Shown here: positions 5,479 through 11,112 of the stretch, piece by piece
Layout of the letters: every line of letters starts with the position of its first letter
Position numbering within the stretch: the first letter of the stretch is position 1
DNA from: Bacteroidota bacterium
GTDB lineage: Bacteria > Bacteroidota > Bacteroidia > Flavobacteriales > Weeksellaceae
Length of the DNA: 12,163 nt
Reading direction: 5' to 3'
Assembly: GCA_023388015.1 (NCBI GenBank)
Contig: JAEWHB010000207.1
Location: 1-12,163 of the forward strand
Notes under the pieces: generated by a model
Database searches by the model: none
The model's input: only the letters and a program-made list of their open reading frames with translations
Told to the model about the DNA's origin: nothing
Made by a program: the position numbers and the translations under genes

Positions 5479-6618
5479 ATGAAAGATCAGTTTTTATTAC
5501 GTTCCGATATTACCTTTCTGAATTTCGGTTCCTTTGGCGCTTGTCCCAAACCCGTTTTTGAAACCTATCAGGACTTTCAGCTCAAACTGGAACAACAACC
5601 CGTTGAATTTATCGCCGGAAACGCGACGCAATATCTGAAAAATTCACGAATTGCATTGGGTAAATATTTAAACTGCCATGCAGATGATTTAGTCTGCGTG
5701 ACAAATCCTTCTTATGGTGTAAACATTGTCGCCAAAAACTTGAATTTAAAACCAGATGATGAAATTCTCACGACAGATATCGAATATGGCGCTTGCGACC
5801 GTACTTGGAAATATTATGCGGAGAAAGCGGGAGCGAAATACATTCGCCAAAAAACCCATTTCCCATTGGAAACAAAGGAAGAATTTGTGGAAGAATTCCT
5901 CAAAGGAATTAATTCAAAAACAAAACTTATTTTCATCAGTCACATTACGAGTTCCACTGCGCTCCGGCTTCCGGTAGAAGAAATCTGTCAAGCTGCCAAA
6001 AAATTAGGTGTGATGACTTTTGTGGATGGCGCACATGGACCGGCACAAGTTGATGTTGATTTAACCGAAATGGATTGCGATATCTATGTGGGTGCTTGCC
6101 ACAAATGGATGATGGCGCCCAAGGGAAGTTCTTTTCTCTATGTCCGAAAAGAACATCAGAACTTTCTAGATCCACTCGTCATCAGTTGGGGTTACGATGC
6201 CGATTTCCCAAGTGATTCCCAATTTTTGGATTACCATGAAATGCATGGCACGCGCGACCTTTCAGCCTTTTGTACAATTCCTGCCTGCATTGAATTTATG
6301 GAAGAAAACAACTGGAAAGAAGTCAGTGCGAATTGCCGAAAAATGGTCCAGGAAAACGCTCTTCAACTCTGTGAAATCACCGGAAATAATCCTTTGTCAA
6401 AAATAAATGACGATTTTATTGCTCAAATGTTCAGCTGCGAAATCGAAACCAAAAACCCAAAAGAATTACACGATTTATTGCTTAAAAAACACAAAATCGA
6501 AATTCCGATTATGGTTCACGGTGATCAATCTTTCATCCGCTATTCGATTAATGCTTTCAATACACAAAAAGATTTAGACCAATTGTTTACAGCCTTGAAA
6601 GAAATCCTGAAAAAATGA
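5479..6618 (+). CDS. Class V aminotransferase, isopenicillin-N-epimerase-like
   Basis: A 379-residue PLP enzyme of fold type I. The N-terminal L-N-F-G-S-F-G-A-C-P (14-23) is the substrate-site entry common to CefD-like proteins. The cofactor site shows T-N-P-S-Y-G (75-80), V-D-G-A-H-G-P-A-Q (182-190) with Asp183 for the pyridine nitrogen, and G-A-C-H-K-W-M (205-211) with Lys209 as the likely Schiff-base lysine. The H-G-T-R-D motif (256-260) and Arg354 in S-F-I-R-Y-S fit the phosphate and carboxylate sites. Relatives include isopenicillin N epimerase, cysteine desulfurase-like and kynureninase-like enzymes. There is no beta-lactam gene nearby, so epimerase is only a family label. Length is normal and all key residues appear present. 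Its stop overlaps the start of the next gene as ATGA, showing an operon with a membrane protein. Confidence 0.88.
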   Translation: MKDQFLLRSDITFLNFGSFGACPKPVFETYQDFQLKLEQQPVEFIAGNATQYLKNSRIALGKYLNCHADDLVCVTNPSYGVNIVAKNLNLKPDDEILTTDIEYGACDRTWKYYAEKAGAKYIRQKTHFPLETKEEFVEEFLKGINSKTKLIFISHITSSTALRLPVEEICQAAKKLGVMTFVDGAHGPAQVDVDLTEMDCDIYVGACHKWMMAPKGSSFLYVRKEHQNFLDPLVISWGYDADFPSDSQFLDYHEMHGTRDLSAFCTIPACIEFMEENNWKEVSANCRKMVQENALQLCEITGNNPLSKINDDFIAQMFSCEIETKNPKELHDLLLKKHKIEIPIMVHGDQSFIRYSINAFNTQKDLDQLFTALKEILKK

Positions 6619-7187
6619 CCCGACAAAAATTAGCCGAATGGATTTCGGGTGTCGGACACCCTATGCTCAGTTTTCCCGTTTTTATCATCTTGATGCTCTT
6701 CCTCAATCAACCACCGGAAAAAGCACTCTGGATTTCAGCGCTGATAATCCTGGGAATTTTCATTCCCATGTTCATTAAAATCAGTCGGGGAACTAAATCC
6801 GGCCGATATACCAATTTCGATATTTCAGACCGACAACAACGAAAATCCTTTTATCCTTTTCTGATTTTGTTGCTTTCCACCGTTACAGCTATTTTATTTT
6901 TCACAAATCAACCCTTGAGCATCATTCGTCCACTCTTTTTCGGATTGATATTAATTTTGATTAATTTCGCACTGAACTTTTACATCAAAGTTTCGCTCCA
7001 TGTTTCCTTGACTGTTTTTCTCGGATTTCTCCTATTTGAAATTAATTCCACTGCCGGAATCCTTTTTTTTCTGTTCAGTTTCGCCATGGCTTGGTCACGA
7101 TTTGAATTAAAGCGACATTCCGTGTCGGAAATACTTCTTGGATTTCTGGTCGGAATTCTCATAGGAAGTATTTATTTGTGGAATTAA
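6615..7187 (+). CDS. Degenerate PAP2-like integral membrane protein
   Basis: A 190-residue protein with five or six hydrophobic segments (about 17-31, 37-55, 82-97, 103-123, 130-142 and 148-160, then 173-188). It looks like a reduced PAP2 (phosphatidic-acid phosphatase) protein. The third PAP2 motif survives as S161-R162-x5-H168-x3-E172, with Glu instead of Asp. The second motif (PSGH) is reduced to V-S-L-H with His129. The first motif (K-x6-RP) may correspond to the basic loop D-R-Q-Q-R-K-x-x-Y-P (72-81). Catalysis is therefore uncertain, and it may be a non-enzymatic or altered family member. The ATG lies inside the aminotransferase stop codon context (ATGA), so translation is coupled. The true PAP2 enzyme is 400 bases downstream. 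PAP2 kinship is an inference from motif spacing. Confidence 0.65.
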   Translation: MTRQKLAEWISGVGHPMLSFPVFIILMLFLNQPPEKALWISALIILGIFIPMFIKISRGTKSGRYTNFDISDRQQRKSFYPFLILLLSTVTAILFFTNQPLSIIRPLFFGLILILINFALNFYIKVSLHVSLTVFLGFLLFEINSTAGILFFLFSFAMAWSRFELKRHSVSEILLGFLVGILIGSIYLWN

Positions 7188-7224
7188 ATTAATAAATTCT
7201 TAAAATTTCAATTCAAAACGGAAT

Positions 7225-7245
7225 CTTAGGTTATATTATTCTAAG
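7225..7245. repeat. Inverted repeat in the tatA promoter region
   Basis: CTTAG (7225-7229) and CTAAG (7241-7245) are perfect inverted arms separated by 11 bases. The right arm lies just upstream of the -7 box and the left arm near the expected -33 site, so a bound protein could block the polymerase. The arms are only five bases long and could be chance in AT-rich DNA. Confidence 0.35.
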
Positions 7246-7258
7246 TTAATTATCTTTG
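7231..7258 (+). promoter_or_regulatory. Bacteroidota-type promoter for tatA
   Basis: TATCTTTG at 7251-7258 matches the Bacteroidota -7 consensus TAnnTTTG at every fixed position. A weak -33 element, TTA instead of TTG, lies at 7231-7233, leaving a 17-base spacer. The box ends only four bases before the tatA ATG, so the predicted transcription start falls at or next to the start codon. Confidence 0.6.
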
Positions 7259-7262
7259 CCGG

Positions 7263-7592
7263 ATGAATTTCTCGGTCGTATTACCTGCTTTCATAAGTTT
7301 CGAAGAATTAACCGTCATTTTGATTTTGTCGGTAATCATTTTCGGACCCAAAAAAATTCCCGAAGTTGCAAGAGGTCTCGGAGAAGGTTTGCGTGCGATG
7401 AAAAAAGCCACAGACGATATCAAAAGGGAAATCATGACTCCGGTAGAGGACATTAATCCTATAAAGGATATTCAGGATACGATTCAAAAATCTCAAGACG
7501 AATTGACCGAGTCTGTCACTTCCCTACCCGACCCGAAAAAAGAAATTGAAGAAACGCTGGACGATGTTGTTGGTCCAATAAAACGTAAATAG
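7263..7592 (+). CDS. tatA: Twin-arginine translocase TatA/TatE-type subunit
   Basis: A 109-residue protein with the standard TatA layout. A short N-terminus is followed by one membrane helix (about 14-27, starting F-E-E-L-T-V-I-L), the hinge F-G-P-K-K-I-P-E (27-34) and an amphipathic helix, A-R-G-L-G-E-G-L-R-A-M-K-K-A. A long acidic and lysine-containing cytoplasmic tail completes it. TatA oligomers form the protein-conducting element that moves folded, cofactor-containing proteins across the inner membrane together with TatC. The FGPKKIPE hinge and the Glu in front of the helix separate it from ordinary single-pass proteins; the TatA versus TatE/TatB choice is less certain. No tatC is in the window. 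The ATG at 7263 is the only start that leaves the helix complete. Its stop overlaps the GTG of the PAP2 gene. Confidence 0.9.
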   Translation: MNFSVVLPAFISFEELTVILILSVIIFGPKKIPEVARGLGEGLRAMKKATDDIKREIMTPVEDINPIKDIQDTIQKSQDELTESVTSLPDPKKEIEETLDDVVGPIKRK

Positions 7593-8170
7593 TGGACGAA
7601 ATCATTCAGTTAGACAAAGACTTATTTCTGTTTTTAAATACGCTAGGATCAACCACTTGGGACGGTTTTTGGACTTTTCTTTCAGAAAGATCTTATTGGA
7701 TTCCGCTTTATCTGATTTTGCTTTTTCTACTCTACCGAAATTTCGGATTTAAAAAAACTTCGCTAATCCTGATTCTCACTTTGCTGATGGTTTTGTTTAC
7801 CGATCAGATTACCAATCTTTTCAAAGACGGTTTTCAAAGACCACGTCCTTGTTTCACACCTGAATTTGAAGGAATTATGCGCGGTGTGGGCTGTGAAAGA
7901 CGCGGATTATACGGCTTCACTTCTGCTCATTCGTCTAATCATTTTGCGATAGCACTTTTACTGGGCTTGATTTTCAGAGGAACTTACAGATGGATGCTTC
8001 CATTTCTCCTAATTTGGGCGGCATTGATTGCCTACAGCCGTATTTATCTTGGTGTGCATTTTCCACTTGACGTGATTTGCGGCGGCGCAATGGGATTGAT
8101 TCTGGGCTGGACTTTTTACAAATTATTTAATTTCCTGACCGTACGATACGTTGATTACTTCTCGAAATAA
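7592..8170 (+). CDS. PAP2-family membrane phosphatase
   Basis: A 192-residue integral membrane enzyme of the type 2 phosphatidic-acid phosphatase / undecaprenyl-pyrophosphate phosphatase superfamily. Motif 1 is complete: Lys78-x6-Arg85-Pro86 in K-D-G-F-Q-R-P-R-P. Motif 2 is a variant of PSGH, T-S-A-H (110-113), with His113. Motif 3 is complete: Ser149-Arg150-x5-His156-x3-Asp160. Hydrophobic segments at about 36-49, 56-72, 115-128, 133-148 and 161-178 place the active site at the outer face of the membrane. The substrate may be a lipid phosphate or undecaprenyl pyrophosphate; sequence alone does not decide. The start is GTG 7592, whose G is the last base of the tatA stop (TAGTG); no ATG is available before the conserved region. 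Co-translation with tatA is likely. Confidence 0.92.
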   Translation: MDEIIQLDKDLFLFLNTLGSTTWDGFWTFLSERSYWIPLYLILLFLLYRNFGFKKTSLILILTLLMVLFTDQITNLFKDGFQRPRPCFTPEFEGIMRGVGCERRGLYGFTSAHSSNHFAIALLLGLIFRGTYRWMLPFLLIWAALIAYSRIYLGVHFPLDVICGGAMGLILGWTFYKLFNFLTVRYVDYFSK

Positions 8171-8503
8171 TCAATTTTTTCTTTGTTTCTTTTTGTATCT
8201 TTTTTTCAGAATTTTTAGAACATCACGCAATTTAAACCCGCGTGCATGAATCGCCATTAAATAGTAAAAGAATACATCGGCAGCTTCTTCCAAAAAGTTT
8301 TCATCACTTCCTTGCTCTGAAGCGATCACCATTTCCACAGATTCTTCGCCCATTTTTTTAGCAATCTGAGAAGTTCCGCGCTGGTAGTAGCGCTTGATTT
8401 TTCCTTCGGGAGCATCCGGCCGTTTTCCCTTCTCAAGTTTATCTTCCATTTTTTTTAGAAACGGAAAATCTTTTACGGTTTCAGGATTTTTAGGTGTTTC
8501 CAT
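8171..8503 (-). CDS. hisE: Stand-alone phosphoribosyl-ATP pyrophosphatase (HisE-like)
   Basis: A 110-residue all-alpha NTP pyrophosphatase of the MazG/HisE superfamily. The HisE signature is evident: R-G-T-S-Q-I-A-K-K-M-G-E-E-S-V-E-M-V-I-A (42-61), with the metal-binding Glu53, Glu54 and Glu57, and E-E-A-A-D (72-76), with Glu73 and Asp76. The rest, A-R-G-F-K-L-x-D-V-L-x-x-L, also fits. HisE removes pyrophosphate from phosphoribosyl-ATP in the second step of histidine biosynthesis. In many Bacteroidota this activity is fused to HisI and sits in a his operon; here it is alone, so another nucleotide substrate is possible. The tail (about 100-110) is very rich in Lys and Arg. The gene is convergent with the PAP2 gene with zero spacing and 54 bases downstream of the DUF4407 gene on the same strand. 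Confidence 0.8.
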   Translation of the reverse strand: METPKNPETVKDFPFLKKMEDKLEKGKRPDAPEGKIKRYYQRGTSQIAKKMGEESVEMVIASEQGSDENFLEEAADVFFYYLMAIHARGFKLRDVLKILKKRYKKKQRKN

Positions 8504-8557
8504 CTATATTTTCTGACTCGTAAATTTATCAAAAAATTTAATTGAAAAAAGGAATTT

Positions 8558-9604
8558 TTAGATTTCTTCTCTAATTCTTCGGTCACTGCGTTTTTTGTGG
8601 ATCAAAATCCGTTCGTGAGAAGATGTGTCCAACTTTTCTTTGGATTCCCATCCGAATATTTTAAACGAATATTCGTGTTTATCCAACAAATAATCATAAG
8701 GCCCTTTGGGCGAAATCAATTTGACTAAAACAGGCGCCATTTCGAGCGAAACAAAAACACCCATTATAAATAAGGAAGCAATTCCTAAAATTTTATTGTT
8801 TTTGGTCAATTCGTTCAAAGCTTGCATTCGTGCAGCAAATCCGGTGTAATTTTCTTCCGTCGGGTTCGCGGCTGCCAATTCTTTTTGCCGGTTTTCATTG
8901 AGCAAATCAATTTCTTTGTCCAGTTCCGATAGGCGAGGTTGCATCTGCGCCATATACGCATCCAACTCTTCTTTTTTGGTATTTTTCAATTCTTCTTTCC
9001 GTTTTGCATTGGGTCCATAACCTACTTTTCCCGTTGTGGTTTCCGTGGCTGTTCCCACAACCTCTTTTTCGAGTTCTGCCGAAGCTTCGTTGTAATCCTC
9101 ACGCAAAGAATTAATGCGGTTATAAATTTCATTTCGCTCTGCCGAATGGGTAGTGGAAAGTTGCGCATAACGGATATTCACTGAGTCTTGAAGTGCGGTT
9201 TTATTTCGGTTGATGATGACATTTAATTGCTTATCGATTTCTTTCTGAAAAATTCTCAATTCCAAAGGTTTTGAAATCACAATTCCCAATAAAGCTGCAA
9301 GAATAATTCGGGGTGTAGCTGCAAAAAACTGACGAAAAAAATTACCGGATTTTCGCATCGAAGCCACAATAAAACGATCGAGATTGAAAATCATCAATCC
9401 CCAAAGCAACCCAAAACCGATCGCTGCCCAAATATTATCAAATACAGAATACAAAGCGTATCCCGACGATAAAGACGCAAGAATCGCCGTAAATAAAATT
9501 ACACCGCCAATTCCGGTATGCTTTTGAATTTCAGTAGGAGATTTTTCGAGAAGTTTTAGGTTGCTTCCGGCACAAATCAGTAAAAATTTTTCAAACCAAT
9601 TCAT
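8558..9604 (-). CDS. DUF4407 membrane protein with central coiled coil
   Basis: A 348-residue protein matching DUF4407 in layout. The start W-F-E-K-F-L-L-I-C-A-G-S-N (3-15) is followed by two hydrophobic helices (33-53 and 57-73), the loop F-N-L-D-R-F-I-V-A-S (73-82) and a third helix (96-112). Then comes a long charged, heptad-like region (115-245), and a fourth helix (273-296) ending M-A-P-V-L-V-K. The NLDR-x-I motif and the pre-helix E-M-A-P-V region are typical of the family, whose function is not established; the coiled coil may reach the periplasm or cytoplasm. I chose ATG 9604 because the family begins at this point; the in-frame ATG at 9649 would add 15 residues without family support. 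It is divergent from eno and may be co-transcribed with the HisE-like gene. Confidence 0.85.
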   Translation of the reverse strand: MNWFEKFLLICAGSNLKLLEKSPTEIQKHTGIGGVILFTAILASLSSGYALYSVFDNIWAAIGFGLLWGLMIFNLDRFIVASMRKSGNFFRQFFAATPRIILAALLGIVISKPLELRIFQKEIDKQLNVIINRNKTALQDSVNIRYAQLSTTHSAERNEIYNRINSLREDYNEASAELEKEVVGTATETTTGKVGYGPNAKRKEELKNTKKEELDAYMAQMQPRLSELDKEIDLLNENRQKELAAANPTEENYTGFAARMQALNELTKNNKILGIASLFIMGVFVSLEMAPVLVKLISPKGPYDYLLDKHEYSFKIFGWESKEKLDTSSHERILIHKKRSDRRIREEI

Positions 9605-9661
9605 AAAAAGGTACTTTGTTTTGCCAATTAGTATTAAATATCGTGCCAAATGTTACAGTTA

Positions 9662-9676
9662 CCTAAATAATTTAGG
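9662..9676. promoter_or_regulatory. Palindrome CCTAAAT-A-ATTTAGG, candidate operator
   Basis: Seven-base arms CCTAAAT (9662-9668) and ATTTAGG (9670-9676) are exact reverse complements around one base. A third, related half-site, CCTAATT, lies at 9696-9702 inside the spacer of the eno promoter. Outer ACAGT (9655-9659) and ACTGT (9683-9687) also mirror each other, though with unequal spacing. The position between two divergent genes suggests a dimeric regulator site controlling one or both; the protein is unknown. Confidence 0.5.
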
Positions 9677-9686
9677 CTGCTTACTG

Positions 9687-9715
9687 TTAGAAAAACCTAA
9701 TTTTCACTACATTTG
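9687..9715 (+). promoter_or_regulatory. Bacteroidota-type promoter for eno
   Basis: TACATTTG at 9708-9715 matches the TAnnTTTG -7 consensus exactly. An approximate -33 element, TTA instead of TTG, is at 9687-9689 with an 18-base spacer. The predicted transcript start is about 9719, giving a leader of roughly 20 A/T-rich bases before the eno ATG, which is normal for Bacteroidota. Confidence 0.65.
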
Positions 9716-9740
9716 GGCAACAATTAAAATTCTATTATAA

Positions 9741-11033
9741 ATGAGCATCATTACACAAATTCACGCAAGACAAATTTTAGATTCAAGAGGAAATCCAACA
9801 GTAGAAGTTGATGTGGTAACAGAGTCCGGAATCTTGGGACGCGCAGCGGTTCCATCGGGCGCATCGACAGGCGAACATGAAGCCGTAGAGCTTCGGGATG
9901 GCGGAAAGGATTATTTAGGAAAAGGCGTACAAAATGCCGTGAAAAATGTAAATGAAATCATTGCGAGAGAATTAATCGGTTTCAATGTTTTTGAACAGGT
10001 TTTAATTGACAAAACCATGATAGAACTGGACGGAACCGAAAACAAATCCAAACTGGGTGCGAATGCCATTTTGGGTGTATCTCTTGCGGTTGCGCATGCG
10101 GCTGCAAACGAACTAAACCTTCCTTTGTACCGCTATGTAGGCGGAACAAACGCCAAAATTTTGCCGGTTCCGATGATGAACATCGTGAATGGTGGTTCAC
10201 ATTCCGACGCACCTATTGCATTTCAGGAATTTATGATTATGCCGGTCGTGGCGGATTCTTTTTCGCAAGCCTTGCAAAAAGGAACGGAAGTTTTCCACAG
10301 CCTTAAAAAAATACTTCACGACCGAAATCTTTCAACGGCAGTTGGGGACGAAGGCGGCTTCGCTCCTACTTTTGAAGGAACCGAAGATGCTTTGGACACG
10401 ATTATGAAAGCGATTGAAATGGCCGGATACAAAGCAGGAGAAGAAATCAAAATCGCATTGGATTGTGCTTCATCCGAATTTTACCGTGACGGAAAATATG
10501 ATTATACCCAATTTGAAGGTGAAAGCGGCGCCATCAGAAGTCGTGAAGAGCAAGTTGCCTATTTAAAAGAACTGACCGAGAAATATCCGATTATTTCTAT
10601 AGAAGACGGAATGGATGAAAACGATTGGGAAGGTTGGAAAATGTTGACAGACGCAATTGGTAATAGAGTTCAGTTAGTAGGTGACGATTTATTGGTTACC
10701 AATGTGAAAAAATTGAATACTGCCATTGAAACCAATACATCAAATTCGATTTTAATTAAAGTAAACCAAATCGGAACTTTGACAGAAACAATTGATGCGG
10801 TCCACATGGCACAAAATGCCGGATACACAGCGGTAATGTCACATCGTTCAGGGGAAACAGAAGATACAACGATTGCTGATTTGGCAGTTGCTTTAAATAC
10901 CGGACAAATCAAAACCGGTTCAGCATCACGTTCAGACCGAATGGCGAAATACAATCAATTAATACGAATTGAAGAAATATTGGGAGACACAGCGGTTTAT
11001 CCGCAATTCTCTGCTTTTAAAGTGAATAATTAA
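9741..11033 (+). CDS. eno: Enolase (phosphopyruvate hydratase)
   Basis: A complete 430-residue enolase, converting 2-phosphoglycerate to phosphoenolpyruvate in glycolysis and back in gluconeogenesis. The mobile loop S-G-A-S-T-G-E-H-E-A (39-48) and the N-G-G-S-H motif (150-154) are present. So is the proton-transfer Glu204 in G-D-E-G-G-F. The three magnesium ligands are Asp241 (I-A-L-D), Glu288 (I-S-I-E-D-G) and Asp315 (V-G-D-D). The base Lys340 lies in I-L-I-K-V-N-Q-I-G-T, followed by S-H-R-S-G-E-T-E-D (367-375) and the closing G-S-A-S-R-S-D-R. All positions agree with the family and its length is standard. It is a cytoplasmic octameric or dimeric enzyme. It has its own consensus promoter and is followed by gltA after 79 bases. 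The call is certain. Confidence 0.99.
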   Translation: MSIITQIHARQILDSRGNPTVEVDVVTESGILGRAAVPSGASTGEHEAVELRDGGKDYLGKGVQNAVKNVNEIIARELIGFNVFEQVLIDKTMIELDGTENKSKLGANAILGVSLAVAHAAANELNLPLYRYVGGTNAKILPVPMMNIVNGGSHSDAPIAFQEFMIMPVVADSFSQALQKGTEVFHSLKKILHDRNLSTAVGDEGGFAPTFEGTEDALDTIMKAIEMAGYKAGEEIKIALDCASSEFYRDGKYDYTQFEGESGAIRSREEQVAYLKELTEKYPIISIEDGMDENDWEGWKMLTDAIGNRVQLVGDDLLVTNVKKLNTAIETNTSNSILIKVNQIGTLTETIDAVHMAQNAGYTAVMSHRSGETEDTTIADLAVALNTGQIKTGSASRSDRMAKYNQLIRIEEILGDTAVYPQFSAFKVNN

Positions 11034-11051
11034 CCCATAGTAAAAATTGAT

Positions 11052-11080
11052 AAATCTCATTTTGAGAATTGAATGAGTTT
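11052..11080 (+). terminator. Weak hairpin between eno and gltA
   Basis: In the 79-base gap, CTCAT (11056-11060) can pair with ATGAG (11073-11077), extended by AAA/TTT after one bulged base. A competing shorter stem, TCTCA/TGAGA (11055-11059 with 11063-11067), is also possible. Both are AT-rich and lack a following T run, so efficient termination is doubtful. No consensus promoter box for gltA is seen here, only a TATATTG at 11085-11091 that is one base short of TAnnTTTG. Confidence 0.25.
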
Positions 11081-11112
11081 ATTGTATATTGCTATCCAAA
11101 CTAATAAAAGCA

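Noticed and set aside
9605..9649. Longer start for the DUF4407 protein
   Set aside because: The 15 extra residues precede the normal family N-terminus (W-F-E-K-F) and have no support.
9635..9660. Minus-strand TAACATTTG as a promoter for the DUF4407 gene
   Set aside because: There are three bases instead of two between TA and TTTG, so it does not meet the consensus; it remains only a possibility.
11085..11091. TATATTG as a promoter for gltA
   Set aside because: It is one base shorter than the TAnnTTTG consensus and has no TTG at a suitable distance; read-through from eno or a different promoter is as likely.
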